64,000 bases of DNA, taken from NCBI GenBank assembly GCA_025352125.1, contig JANXTZ010000055.1:1-64000 (forward strand), read 5' to 3'. Of this stretch, positions 17,142 through 26,404 are shown piece after piece. The DNA comes from Deinococcales bacterium. Its GTDB lineage: Bacteria > Deinococcota > Deinococci > Deinococcales > JAAFIG01. Both the position numbers and the translations under genes were made by a program. Position 1 is the first letter of the stretch, and every line of letters starts with the position of its first letter. The notes under the pieces were generated by a model. That model was not told the DNA's origin. It did no database searches and saw only the letters and a list, made by a program, of their open reading frames with translations.

Positions 17142-17348
17142 ATGAACGAATTGATTTTTCTGGTGGAAGAAGCCCCAGAGGGTGGTTTTAACGCTCGAGC
17201 TTTGGGTGAAAGCATTTTCACCCAAGCCGATACTGAAATAGAATTGCACGCCATGGTTCGAGATGCGGTGTTGTGCCATTTTGATGAAGGGAAAGCCCCA
17301 AAGATTTTGCGTTTGCATTTTGTTCGTGAAGAAGTTTTGGCGGTATGA
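17142..17348 (+). CDS. hicB: HicB-type antitoxin
   Basis: This 68-residue single-domain partial-RNase-H-like protein (LIFLVEEAPEGGFNARALGESIFTQADT) is of the short HicB-like group that precedes HicA toxins and lacks an obvious DNA-binding domain. It is expected to bind and neutralise HicA. It overlaps hicA by 4 nt (ATGA), so the two are translationally coupled. The start is set by the leaderless promoter. The order antitoxin then toxin is the less common hicBA arrangement. Confidence 0.82.
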   Translation: MNELIFLVEEAPEGGFNARALGESIFTQADTEIELHAMVRDAVLCHFDEGKAPKILRLHFVREEVLAV

Positions 17349-17587
17349 AACTTCCCCGCGATATTTCTGCGAGTGACCTGATTGGATTGCTCAAGGTTTT
17401 CGGGTATGCGGTTGTACGTCAAACAGGAAGCCATATTCGACTCACAACCCAGCAAAACGGTGAGCATCATCTCACCATTCCGCGTCATGATCCGCTGCGT
17501 GTTGGCACACTTGCAGCGCTTCTATCCGAAACTGCTGTTCATCCTGGATTATCTCGTGAAGAATTTTTAAAACAGTTGTTTGGGTAA
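17345..17587 (+). CDS. hicA: HicA-type mRNA interferase toxin
   Basis: The 80-residue dsRBD-like HicA/YcfA protein carries the catalytic histidine motif RQTGSHIRL, followed by TIPRHDPLRVGTLAALL, the canonical HicA ending. It cleaves mRNA independently of ribosomes when free of HicB. It overlaps hicB by 4 nt and ends 6 bp before the convergent nusB stop. All key residues are present, so the pair looks functional. Confidence 0.87.
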   Translation: MKLPRDISASDLIGLLKVFGYAVVRQTGSHIRLTTQQNGEHHLTIPRHDPLRVGTLAALLSETAVHPGLSREEFLKQLFG

Positions 17588-17593
17588 TCAAAC

Positions 17594-18049
17594 CTATCCG
17601 AGATGCTTAATAAGGCGTGCAAGCACCCCATTCACAAACTTCCCGCTTTCCTCGCCGCCGTAGCGTTTGGCTATCCTGACCGCCATCTCAATCACGACGG
17701 GGTGCGGGGTGTCCAAGAACATCATTTCATAACTCGAAATGCGCAAAATGGTCAAATCGGTTTGCGACATTTGCGTGAACGTCCAACCTTCAATCACGCG
17801 CTCTAAAGTCTGGTCCACGTCGTAACGTTTTTCATCAAACCCCAAGACCAGACGGTGGGCAAAGATCATGCCCTCGGTGTCCAGGGCGCTGGGTTCGTCG
17901 CGGTCACGGGTTTCTTTTTTTTCGTCAACCTCGAGTTTGGCGTTTTCCCAGGCGGTGTTGATGTCGTTGCCACCCTGTTCTGCCTCAAACAAGACCCGAA
18001 AGGCGAGTTCTCTGGCGCGGCGGCGTGTGCCCGTTTGAACTTCAGCCAT
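17594..18049 (-). CDS. nusB: Transcription antitermination factor NusB
   Basis: The 151-residue NusB starts TGTRRRARELAFRVLFEAEQGG and ends with the conserved VVIEMAVRIAKRYGGEESGKFVNGVLARL. It binds boxA RNA with NusE (S10) in rRNA antitermination. I place the start at the ATG at 18049, which overlaps the end of the Asp23 gene by 8 nt (ATGGCTGA); a longer frame to 18073 adds non-conserved residues. The Asp23-NusB pairing is a frequent bacterial gene order. An acidic insertion (EVDEKKETRDRDE) lies in the middle. Confidence 0.95.
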   Translation of the reverse strand: MAEVQTGTRRRARELAFRVLFEAEQGGNDINTAWENAKLEVDEKKETRDRDEPSALDTEGMIFAHRLVLGFDEKRYDVDQTLERVIEGWTFTQMSQTDLTILRISSYEMMFLDTPHPVVIEMAVRIAKRYGGEESGKFVNGVLARLIKHLG

Positions 18050-18401
18050 TGCTGACTTCCAGGGGCAGCACAATGCTTTGCACGGTCACGTTGACGGCTT
18101 TGACGCTCAAGCCGGTCATGACTTCAATGTTTTCGGCGACCACGCGTTGCACCTCAAGCGCCGCCTCTGGGATGGGGCGTCCGTAATCGACGTTGACGCT
18201 CAAATCGACGATCACGTTGGCATTCTCGCGGGTGATGTTGATGCCCTTCAGGCGTTTGCCTGCCAGAAATTCGCCCATTTTGACGGGTGGCGTGACGGGG
18301 GTGACGCCTTTGACGCCTTCGATGGCGATGCTGGCGATTCCGGTGAGCACATCTTTGGAGATGTCCACCTCGAGCTTGTGTTGGGAGGTTTTGACTGGCA
18401 T
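18042..18401 (-). CDS. Asp23/Gls24 family protein
   Basis: The 119-residue single Asp23 domain shows DVLTGIASIAIEGVKGV, the central DLSVNVDYGRPIPEAALEVQRVVAENIEVMTGL and the family C-terminus VNVTVQSIVLP. Members include envelope-stress and membrane-associated proteins in Gram-positives; in other phyla the role is unclear. It is translationally linked to nusB through an 8-nt overlap. Confidence 0.93.
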   Translation of the reverse strand: MPVKTSQHKLEVDISKDVLTGIASIAIEGVKGVTPVTPPVKMGEFLAGKRLKGINITRENANVIVDLSVNVDYGRPIPEAALEVQRVVAENIEVMTGLSVKAVNVTVQSIVLPLEVSNG

Positions 18402-18448
18402 GGGCGCATTCTAGCGCTTTGCTTGGGAAAAGGGGAGGGCAAGTGTTT

Positions 18449-18454
18449 TAGACT
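18449..18454 (+). promoter_or_regulatory. Leaderless -10 box of the exonuclease gene
   Basis: TAGACT lies exactly 6 nt before GTG at 18461, which favours that GTG over the ATG at 18470. Confidence 0.5.
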
Positions 18455-18460
18455 GGTCTC

Positions 18461-19222
18461 GTGCAAGTCATGACTTTTAACCTCAACGGTATTCGCAGCG
18501 CCCACAACAAGGGCGCGTTCGCATGGCTGGCGGAACAGCAACCAGACATTATTTTGCTGCAAGAAGTTCGGGCGCTCGAGCATCAACTGCCCGATCTCGG
18601 TTTGAAGGGTTATCACGCATTTTGGAATCCTGCGGCAAAACCTGGCTATTCTGGCGTTGGAATGCTGACCAAGCTCGAGCCTAAAAGTGTTTCGTTCGGC
18701 ATCGACTCGAGCGAATTCGATACGGAGGGTCGGGTGCTGCGGGCTGAGTTTGACGGTTTTGATGTTCTCAGCGCCTACATTCCCAGTGGCTCGAGTGGCG
18801 AGGAGCGTCAGGCGGCAAAAATGCGTTTTCTGGCAGAATTTTTGGCGCATCTCGAGGTTTTAAAAGCTGACGGGCGCGAGTTGATTGTCGGCGGGGATTT
18901 CAACATTGCGCATCAAAAGATTGACCTGAAAAACTGGCGCGGCAATCAAAACCAAAGCGGTTTCTTGCCCGAAGACCGCGCCTGGATTGACGGTTTGCTC
19001 AGTCTAGGCTGGCGTGACAGCTTCAGGGATTTGGTGGGTCCAGAGGCGGCGTATTACTCGTGGTGGTCGGCGCGGGGCGGGGCGCGGGCGAAAAATATCG
19101 GTTGGCGTCTGGATTATCAATTCACCACGCCCAAGCTGGCGGCGCTGGCTGCAAACCCACGAATTCACAGCTCCGACCTTTTTTCAGATCATGCGCCCGT
19201 GATTCTCGAGTATCAGATTTGA
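18461..19222 (+). CDS. xth: Exodeoxyribonuclease III (AP endonuclease)
   Basis: This 253-residue exonuclease-III/APE1-type nuclease acts in base excision repair. Catalytic motifs are TFNLNGIRSA (metal-binding Asn), LLQEVR (Glu), GGDFNIAH (Asp, Asn), the SWWSAR..ARAKNIGWRLDYQF region and the terminal SDHAPV (Asp-His). The start is GTG at 18461 by the leaderless rule, or ATG at 18470. The next gene, an ABC permease, starts at a TTG overlapping this gene's TGA (TTGA), so the two may be co-transcribed although functionally unrelated. Confidence 0.94.
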   Translation: MQVMTFNLNGIRSAHNKGAFAWLAEQQPDIILLQEVRALEHQLPDLGLKGYHAFWNPAAKPGYSGVGMLTKLEPKSVSFGIDSSEFDTEGRVLRAEFDGFDVLSAYIPSGSSGEERQAAKMRFLAEFLAHLEVLKADGRELIVGGDFNIAHQKIDLKNWRGNQNQSGFLPEDRAWIDGLLSLGWRDSFRDLVGPEAAYYSWWSARGGARAKNIGWRLDYQFTTPKLAALAANPRIHSSDLFSDHAPVILEYQI

Positions 19223-20787
19223 ACAACACTCGAGCCACGCGGTTGGGCTGGTCGCTGGCGGTGGTGCCAATTGGGTTTTTGTTGGTTTTTTTGGCTTTTC
19301 CAATTCTCAAATTGCTGTTTGGCTCGTTCTCGCTGGCAGGATTTCGGGCGGTGCTCGAGAATCCGTATTATGTTGCCAGGTTGGTCTGGACATTCCAGAG
19401 TGCGGGTATGTCAATGCTGCTGACCGTGGTGTTGGGCGTGCCGGTGGCGGTTGTGTTTGCCAAGTTCGATTTTTTTGGCAAGCGCACACTCGAGGCAATC
19501 CTCACCTTGCCATTTGTCGTGCCGACCATTGTCGTGGCGATGGGGTTTAACGCCCTTTTCGGCGCGAATGGTTTGACAGGCATCAATTTCTCGGGCACGG
19601 CGTTTTTGATTGTTCTGGCAAATCTGTTTTACAATTTTGCGCTGGTGGTGCGCATCGTCTCGGGTTTTCTGGGTACACTCGACACCGACCTAGAGGACGC
19701 TGCCAAGGGTGAGGGTGCGAATACTTGGCAGGTTTTTAGGTTCATCACACTGCCGATTGCCAGACCCGCAATATTGGCTTCCTCGGCGTTGGTGTTTTTG
19801 TATTGCTTTGCCTCGTTCGGCGTGCCGCTTCTGCTGGGGGCGGGGCGGTTCAACACGCTCGAGGTGGAAGTCTGGCAGTCGGTCAGCAGTCAGCTCAAAT
19901 TAACCCAAGCCAGCGCTTTGGCGTTGCTGCAACTGCTGGTCACGTTTATGGCAAGTCTGGTTTACACCCGAGCACAATCTGACGCCCGAATCGCGCTCGA
20001 GTTTGGCGCAAAACGTCCATTTGCCAAAGGGGTCGCTCGGGTGATTTTGATGGCCTGCGTGAGTTTTACGCTGATCTTGACGCTGACGCCGATGCTGGCG
20101 TTGTTACGTCAGGCGCTGTTTGACAGTCAGGGTTTGACAATCGCGTTTTTTGTCAATGCGCTGAAGCTCGGTGACGGTTTGAGTGATGTTCCGATTCTGT
20201 TGGCGCTCAAAAATGCGGTTTTGTTCGTGACGCTGACCTTGTTGCTGGCGGTGCCACTCGGTTTGCTGTACGCGGTTGCAACGCAATTTACAGGCTCAAG
20301 AATTCTTGATGCACTGTCCTTGGTGCCGCTCATGACCAGCGCGACATTGCTCGGTGTGGCGTTTATTGTGGCGTATCCAGACTTGACCGCGAATCTTGGC
20401 TTGTTGATAGCGGCGTACACCATTGGCGCGTATCCGTTCATCGTGCGCAGTGTGCTGCCAGCGCTTCGGGCGTTGCCACTCGAGATTCTCGAGGCAGCAC
20501 GGGTTTGTGGGGCAACCGAATTTCAGGTGTTCTGGTTTGTGACCTTGCCACTCCTGCGTCCCGCCCTAAGCACGGGTATCGCCTTTGCGTTTGCCAGCGT
20601 GATCGGAGAGTTCAGCGCGACCCTGGTGCTTTCAAGACCCGAATGGGCGACGCTGACCACAGTCATCTACACCAAACTTGGGCGACCAGGGCAATTGGGT
20701 GAAGCCAGCGCCGTTGCCGTGATGCTGTTGTTGCTGACCACTGGCGGTTTTTTGTTGCTTGATCGTGCCAGGGGCAAAATGGCTTAG
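19219..20787 (+). CDS. Fused two-domain ABC transporter permease (ThiP/FbpB type)
   Basis: The product has about 522 residues and two complete permease domains of about 250 residues each. Each has an EAA loop for the ATPase: EDAAKGEGANTWQVFRFITLP and EAARVCGATEFQVFWFVTLP. Such double permeases serve thiamine, ferric iron, spermidine or sulfate-type importers. No binding protein or ATPase gene is adjacent, so the substrate is unknown. I choose TTG at 19219, overlapping the exonuclease stop as TTGA, because residues upstream belong to the exonuclease frame region. Its stop overlaps the convergent histidine kinase stop by 4 bp. Confidence 0.88.
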   Translation: MNNTRATRLGWSLAVVPIGFLLVFLAFPILKLLFGSFSLAGFRAVLENPYYVARLVWTFQSAGMSMLLTVVLGVPVAVVFAKFDFFGKRTLEAILTLPFVVPTIVVAMGFNALFGANGLTGINFSGTAFLIVLANLFYNFALVVRIVSGFLGTLDTDLEDAAKGEGANTWQVFRFITLPIARPAILASSALVFLYCFASFGVPLLLGAGRFNTLEVEVWQSVSSQLKLTQASALALLQLLVTFMASLVYTRAQSDARIALEFGAKRPFAKGVARVILMACVSFTLILTLTPMLALLRQALFDSQGLTIAFFVNALKLGDGLSDVPILLALKNAVLFVTLTLLLAVPLGLLYAVATQFTGSRILDALSLVPLMTSATLLGVAFIVAYPDLTANLGLLIAAYTIGAYPFIVRSVLPALRALPLEILEAARVCGATEFQVFWFVTLPLLRPALSTGIAFAFASVIGEFSATLVLSRPEWATLTTVIYTKLGRPGQLGEASAVAVMLLLLTTGGFLLLDRARGKMA

Positions 20788-22733
20788 AGCCTGGCTTGAT
20801 CGGTTCCAGCCCGAGCGGCGGTTGTTCCTATCGGCAGAAAAAGCTTGAATGTGGTTCCCGCGCCGACTTGGGTCTGGATTTCAAGTTCGCCACCAAAATG
20901 TCCGCGCACGATGTCACGGATGATGCTCAAACCCAGTCCGGTGCCCTTGCCAACAGGTTTGGTCGTGAACAGGGGTTCAAAAATCTTGGGCAAGATGGCG
21001 TCAGGAATGCCCATACCATTGTCGGTGACGCTGAAAACCAACTCGGTTTGACCGAGTTGAACCCGAGTGCCGAAGATCAGTTCCACCCGCGCATCTTCTC
21101 TGCCCTCAGTGGCATGAATGGCGTTGATGACCAGGTTTGAGACCACTTGCGTAAAACGACCTGGCTCGCCGCGCAACAGTGTACCAGCGATTCCAGGGTT
21201 CAAAGAGATGACAACCTTGGCACTTGCGGCTTGATGCTCGAGCATCGAAAGTGTGTCCTGTGCAACGTCAACAGGATCAAACAAGGTGGCTTCGTTGCTC
21301 GAGAAGCGGGTTTGGTTACGCATTTTGCGCACGAATTCGCCCAGGCGGTCGAGGGTGACGGTGGTGTCTTGCAAACTTTTTTGAAGCTCTTTCGCAATCT
21401 CGGTGTGGTCTTCCGTGGTCACGTCGGGGTTGCCAAGGCTTTGCGCGTACTCGTCTGCCAGCGAACGCGCCTGATGCAAGTAATTGAGACTGGCAGCCAG
21501 TGGCGTGTTGACCTCGTGGGCTAGACCGGCGGTTAACTGCCCAATGCTGGCAAGTTTTTCGCTCGAAACCAAGCGTTCACGGCTGTCCTCGAGTTCCTGG
21601 GTGCGTTCCTGGATGCGCGTCTCGAGTTGGTTGTTCATGTTTAAAAGCTGACTTGTCAGACTGCGGTTTTCGCGCAAGATCAGGATTTGACGAACAAGCA
21701 CCAATGTGGTGATCACGGCGGCGGCAAAGACACCGACCACATCGCCCAGTTCAGAATCCAGATGCGAGCGAATCAGTGGAATGTAAATCAGCACCGCCGC
21801 CAGATACGGCGCATACACACTTAACCAACCCAGGGAGATGAGACTTTGACGGGTCAGCAGGCTCGAGGGTTGAGGGCTAAAACCAAGGTAAGCTCCAAGG
21901 CAAAAAATGATCAGGCACAAGAAAAAACCGCTATCGCTCAAACCGCCTTGCTGGTAAAGTCCCAGGCTCAACTGAGCACCAATGACAGCATCCAGCAGCA
22001 CCAAAGACGTGATGCCCAAACTGATCAAGATTGCCAAGCGTTGTATTAAAATGGTGCTCTGCACGGTCACGACAACGGCGACACACAGCACCAAGATATC
22101 GATTGGCGTGCCATTGAAAGGAACCCTGGGCAAGTCAGCGTTCGCAACCCTGAACGCCGTTGTGCCTGGGATCAGCAATTGACCGCCGTTTTGGATAATT
22201 TTATCCAGAAAAGAAGTCCAAAATAAAATTCCTACCGTCAATACCAACAAGGACACGTCAAGGCTTGAACGCACCACCTCGAGTCGGCTGGTTTTGCGCC
22301 GTGGGATGCGAAGCAAACCAATGATCAACAACAGGCTTGTGCCCGCATACATCAAATCAATTGGGTTAAATTGTACTGGGCTAAATGGTACTGTGCTAAA
22401 ATGCGCTTGGTTCAATCGGCTTTGCAAGCCGAACTCTAAAATGGCGTGCAGAATATCTGCCAGCACGTGCAATCCACCCCCCCAAACGAACGGCTGCATG
22501 ATGAATCGCAGGTTTGGATTTTGAATCTGCAATGCTCGAGCCAGAAAGACCAGTGCCAAGATTTCTATTGGCAGGTTGAAAAGTACCACTCGTGCCTGTT
22601 GCCAGTTTGTACCCCCAATTCTCAAACCAAGCATCAAAAAATAGGTCATTCCAAGCGTCAAGATCAGCAAAAACATGGGTTTCAAAGTTTTAAAACGAGG
22701 GTCGGGAGTTGTAAAAGCAACTTCGGGGATCAT
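20784..22733 (-). CDS. Membrane sensor histidine kinase 1
   Basis: The product has 649 residues. The N-terminal half holds about eight or more hydrophobic segments (to about residue 350), followed by a short coiled coil (NQLETRIQERTQELEDSRE). The dimerisation domain has the phospho-acceptor H406 in GLAHEVNTPLAAS. The ATPase domain has N-box LVINAIHATEG, DNGMGIP and GKGTGLGLSI. It is a paralog of the kinase encoded just upstream, with a 4-nt start/stop overlap. No transmitter-linked receiver is present; the likely partners are the two REC proteins encoded upstream on the same strand. Confidence 0.92.
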   Translation of the reverse strand: MIPEVAFTTPDPRFKTLKPMFLLILTLGMTYFLMLGLRIGGTNWQQARVVLFNLPIEILALVFLARALQIQNPNLRFIMQPFVWGGGLHVLADILHAILEFGLQSRLNQAHFSTVPFSPVQFNPIDLMYAGTSLLLIIGLLRIPRRKTSRLEVVRSSLDVSLLVLTVGILFWTSFLDKIIQNGGQLLIPGTTAFRVANADLPRVPFNGTPIDILVLCVAVVVTVQSTILIQRLAILISLGITSLVLLDAVIGAQLSLGLYQQGGLSDSGFFLCLIIFCLGAYLGFSPQPSSLLTRQSLISLGWLSVYAPYLAAVLIYIPLIRSHLDSELGDVVGVFAAAVITTLVLVRQILILRENRSLTSQLLNMNNQLETRIQERTQELEDSRERLVSSEKLASIGQLTAGLAHEVNTPLAASLNYLHQARSLADEYAQSLGNPDVTTEDHTEIAKELQKSLQDTTVTLDRLGEFVRKMRNQTRFSSNEATLFDPVDVAQDTLSMLEHQAASAKVVISLNPGIAGTLLRGEPGRFTQVVSNLVINAIHATEGREDARVELIFGTRVQLGQTELVFSVTDNGMGIPDAILPKIFEPLFTTKPVGKGTGLGLSIIRDIVRGHFGGELEIQTQVGAGTTFKLFLPIGTTAARAGTDQARL

Positions 22734-24631
22734 AAAATTTCCTTGACTGAATTGGCTTTCGGAATTGAGATATCAAACCGTGTCCCGATACCGATTTGAC
22801 TGTTGAGGGCAATATCACCCGAGAAATGACCTTTGACGATATCGTGTACCACCGACAAGCCAAGACCGTCGCTGTTCTCGCCGAGCATCGAAAACTTTGG
22901 TTCAAAAATACTGGTCACAACATCTTCAGTCAGTGCCAAACCATTGTTCTCAACGCTCAAGTGCATGGTTTTGGCGCTCGAAACCAAGACAATATGCACC
23001 CAGGACAGGCTTTGGTCTGGCTGTCCCGCACAGGCTTGAATGCTGGTCAACACGAGTTCATTCAAAATTTGTTTCAAGCGCAACGGATCGCCGTGAATCG
23101 GTACGGGTTCAACTGGCAAAGTAAGCTCGAGCTTGACCTGATGCTGGGTTGCCTGATACTCGAGGTGGACAAAACTGTCTTGCAGGGTTTGTCGGGCATC
23201 AAAATCCGTGGTGTCTTTGCTGGACATGCGGCTTTGTTCGCGCACCCGTCTGATGAACCGACCCAGGCGTTCCAGACTGCGTTCAATTCTTTCATGAACC
23301 GATTCGAGTTCATTGGCAATTTCAAGATGATCGTCTTTGGTAACATTGGGGGCGAGAAGTGAGTTTTTGTACTCACGCACCAATTCCCTGGCATGAGACA
23401 GGTCGTACAAACTGGCTGCGAGTGGTGTGTTGACCTCGTGGGCAACGCTGGCGGTGACCCGTCCAAGACTGGCAAGTTTTTCACTTGCCACCAACTGGGC
23501 TTGACTTTCTTGCAGCAACGCGGTTTTGGCGTTCAGCTCTTCGGTACGTTCCTGCACGCGCTGTTCCAGATTCAATGACAATGTTTTCAGACTTTTATTC
23601 AACTGTGCATTGTCGTACAGCTCTATGGATTGTCGAAACAGGGCAAGTACGACCGCCAGACCTGTGCCTGTCAAAACGCCAATTTCGTTGATGCCCGAAT
23701 CGTTTTTGCGAAAAACATTGACCAAAAAAACAATAAACACACAAACCTGAGTGACCAGAGCCAGCGTTTGCCAGTTTGAACCCATTTCTTTTTTGGAATT
23801 GCTTGCCAACCGATCATTCATGACCAAATCATTTTTTGATAAAAGACTCGAAACCGCAGCCAAACAAAACAACACAACGCAGACCGTGACCAGTAAATCC
23901 AAAGGATTTGCAGTTTGGTAAGAATTGCTCGCTTCCTGAATGTTGAACAAAATATCGAATAAACCCATGCCGGTTAACCCCAGCGCCAAGCTCGAGAATT
24001 GAAATTTGGTTAAATTTCCTCGACCATTGAACATCAGTAAACTGAGGCTGATCAACTGTAAAACGTCCATGATTGGGTAAACAAGACTTAAAATCAATGC
24101 CAAATACTGTTGACCGTACTCGAGAACCGTATCTGCCAAGTAAATACGCCAAGCCAAAATCATCAGGGTGGTCATGACAATTGCAATTTCGATGTTGAGC
24201 TTTAAACCCTCGCGTTTGGTTTGTATTTTTTTACGCGGCACAAAAGAAAACGCGACAATCAAAGTGATGGGTTGTAACACGTAGAAAAGGTCAGCGATTG
24301 AAGGAAAAGGATTCATTTTAAGGACAATTTCGAGATATGCCCAGAGAATATCGCCCAACCCAAGAAACATTAAACTGAGCGAAATCCAAAACCACATTTT
24401 TTTCATGGGATCGCTGTGCTGTTTTGAAACCAAATACATGATCCAGGCGGCAATAAAACTTGGCGGAACATTGAACAAGTCGCCACGTATCACTTCAAAA
24501 GCTTGTCCACCAACTTGCAGCAACAAAACAATTGTCTCCAAAATTCCAAAAAAGATCAGGACACCCAACCACACCATTAATTTTTTTTGTGGTATTCGAG
24601 CCATGTTCTGAGATGTGGTTGCACTTGTCAA
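22730..24631 (-). CDS. Membrane sensor histidine kinase 2
   Basis: The 633-residue paralog of the neighbouring kinase has the same layout: multi-spanning N-terminus, coiled coil (NLEQRVQERTEELNAK), H398 in SVAHEVNTPLAAS, and an ATPase domain with NELVLTSIQAC, ENNGLAL and SDGLGLSVV. The G1/G2 boxes are less canonical than in kinase 1 (VENNGLALTEDV rather than VTDNGMGIP), so activity may be weaker. The start is TTG at 24631 or ATG at 24604; no strong ribosome-binding site decides. It overlaps kinase 1 by 4 nt. Confidence 0.88.
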   Translation of the reverse strand: MTSATTSQNMARIPQKKLMVWLGVLIFFGILETIVLLLQVGGQAFEVIRGDLFNVPPSFIAAWIMYLVSKQHSDPMKKMWFWISLSLMFLGLGDILWAYLEIVLKMNPFPSIADLFYVLQPITLIVAFSFVPRKKIQTKREGLKLNIEIAIVMTTLMILAWRIYLADTVLEYGQQYLALILSLVYPIMDVLQLISLSLLMFNGRGNLTKFQFSSLALGLTGMGLFDILFNIQEASNSYQTANPLDLLVTVCVVLFCLAAVSSLLSKNDLVMNDRLASNSKKEMGSNWQTLALVTQVCVFIVFLVNVFRKNDSGINEIGVLTGTGLAVVLALFRQSIELYDNAQLNKSLKTLSLNLEQRVQERTEELNAKTALLQESQAQLVASEKLASLGRVTASVAHEVNTPLAASLYDLSHARELVREYKNSLLAPNVTKDDHLEIANELESVHERIERSLERLGRFIRRVREQSRMSSKDTTDFDARQTLQDSFVHLEYQATQHQVKLELTLPVEPVPIHGDPLRLKQILNELVLTSIQACAGQPDQSLSWVHIVLVSSAKTMHLSVENNGLALTEDVVTSIFEPKFSMLGENSDGLGLSVVHDIVKGHFSGDIALNSQIGIGTRFDISIPKANSVKEIL

Positions 24632-24807
24632 AATAAAGCCTTTGAAATCATGGGTTTGGAATGGCTAAAGCCCCCGAGTGAAGTCCTGTGGTAAAACGAT
24701 TTTACGTGCTTGCAAGCCATTCAAAAGTCCAAACTTGGCAATGGGAGCGCGTTCATCAGCCTCAAGCCAGAAACACTCGAGCGATCAAAGTCATTTGAGC
24801 CAATCGT

Positions 24808-26256
24808 TTATTTGAGCAAGGTCTCGAGTTCGATCACTTCGCCCATGACAACGCGGTTGTTTCCCTGGTTTTTGGCTTTATACATGGCGTTATCGGCGTT
24901 TTCGATCATGGCGTTGCGGACAAGCTCGAGGTCTTGATTGCCCAGGTTTCCGAGCGCGGTTTGAACGGCTCTCAGGGTGCACACGCCAACACTGACGCTG
25001 ATGGTCTGTTTTGGGTTTTTGTCGTTGTTTCCAACCGTGACACCGTTGATGGCTTGACGCAGACGTTCGGCAATCACCATTGCCCCGTGGTGGTCGGTCA
25101 CTGGCAAGACCAGACTAAATTCGTCCCCGCCGTAACGTCCGGCAATGTCGGTCGAACGCAAAGATTCGCGGATGACCCGTCCGACCTTCATTAAAAGGTG
25201 ATCGCCCGAGAGGTGCCCAAGGTTGTTGTTGATTTCTTTAAAACCGTCCAGATCAAGCATCAGCAAACTGGTGCTGTGACCATGCCGAGATGCAAGTTTG
25301 AGGGTTTCACCAAAACGATCCATCCAATGAAGCCGCGACATTAAACGGGTCAAACCGTCCACGGTTGCCAGATCGTAGAGCCGCACGTTTTCAATCGCGA
25401 TAGCCGCCTGCGCCGCGAACAACTCGAGCAGCTCGAGGTCGGCATCAGCCTCGAGTTGTTGTTCGATAAACACCACCCCAACGAGATGATCTTTGAAGCC
25501 GAGCGGCACCGCCAAGCTCTGATCGCGCTGGGTCACGCCAGAATCGAGTGCAAATTTGACCAGATCGCGTTCAATGTCTGACAGGCTTGCCCAGGTTTGC
25601 TGCTCAAAGCGTCCTGTGCCCACCCGAAGCTCGAGTTGGTCGTCGTTTAGGGTGGCAACAAAACCTTCAGTGGCGTCTGATTGATTTTGAGAACCCTCCG
25701 AGATGGCAATAAACGCCCCAGACAAACCCAACAAACCCTGAACTTGCAACAACACGCCGCGCATCAAATCCTCGAGCGGTTGGACTTTGTGCAGTTCCGG
25801 CGTGACCCGCAAAATGTAACGCAAACCGTCCCGTGAGCTGCGCAACGCCCTGGCGTGACGGTAGGCTTTCAAGGCGGCATCGACCCAGACCAGCAGTTTT
25901 TCTGGACCCTCAGATTTGTCGTGATAGCCCTGAATCTCGAGATCGCGCAGCATCTGGCGGGCTGGGCGTTCGGAAGAATAACCGGTTTGCAAGACGATTT
26001 GGACGTTGTGGTCAAACTTGCGAACCTCGCGTACCACCTCTTCGCCGTTCATGTCTGGCATGAAGTAATCCAAGAGCATCAAATGGATTTCGTGCTCTTT
26101 GGTTAAACGCAAAGCCTCGATACCTCCAGAGGCGGTCATGACCGAATGCCCCTCGAGTTGTAAAAGTTGCGCCAAGGTAATCAGAATGGTGTTGTCATCA
26201 TCGACCACCAAAATGGTGTGACCTGTTTGTGAATGTTTGGATCGAAGTCGCGCCAC
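24808..26256 (-). CDS. REC-GAF-GGDEF diguanylate cyclase
   Basis: The product has 482 residues. The receiver domain is 15-130 with phospho-acceptor D63 (LLDYFMP). A GAF-like domain spans about 160-300 (FAAQAAIAIENVRLYD at its end). The GGDEF domain is 310-475 with an intact YGGDEF (A-site 376-380) and an I-site RSTD (367-370), so it should make c-di-GMP and be product-inhibited. It starts at GTG 26256 with GGGAGA just upstream. The REC C-terminus (LEIQGYHDKSEGPEKLLVWVDAALKAYR) is nearly the same as in the HD-GYP protein next to it. Confidence 0.94.
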   Translation of the reverse strand: MARLRSKHSQTGHTILVVDDDNTILITLAQLLQLEGHSVMTASGGIEALRLTKEHEIHLMLLDYFMPDMNGEEVVREVRKFDHNVQIVLQTGYSSERPARQMLRDLEIQGYHDKSEGPEKLLVWVDAALKAYRHARALRSSRDGLRYILRVTPELHKVQPLEDLMRGVLLQVQGLLGLSGAFIAISEGSQNQSDATEGFVATLNDDQLELRVGTGRFEQQTWASLSDIERDLVKFALDSGVTQRDQSLAVPLGFKDHLVGVVFIEQQLEADADLELLELFAAQAAIAIENVRLYDLATVDGLTRLMSRLHWMDRFGETLKLASRHGHSTSLLMLDLDGFKEINNNLGHLSGDHLLMKVGRVIRESLRSTDIAGRYGGDEFSLVLPVTDHHGAMVIAERLRQAINGVTVGNNDKNPKQTISVSVGVCTLRAVQTALGNLGNQDLELVRNAMIENADNAMYKAKNQGNNRVVMGEVIELETLLK

Positions 26257-26404
26257 TGTATCTCCCGTAAAGCTGTATCTTTTAAAAAAATCCTGGTGAT
26301 CAAAATTGCACTTTTTTAAAGTTCAAAATTGCTTTGGCTTGAACCGAGAAGCTTCAAAGAATGACTGATCTCGATCAAGTATCACACGAATGACACGCCA
26401 GATG

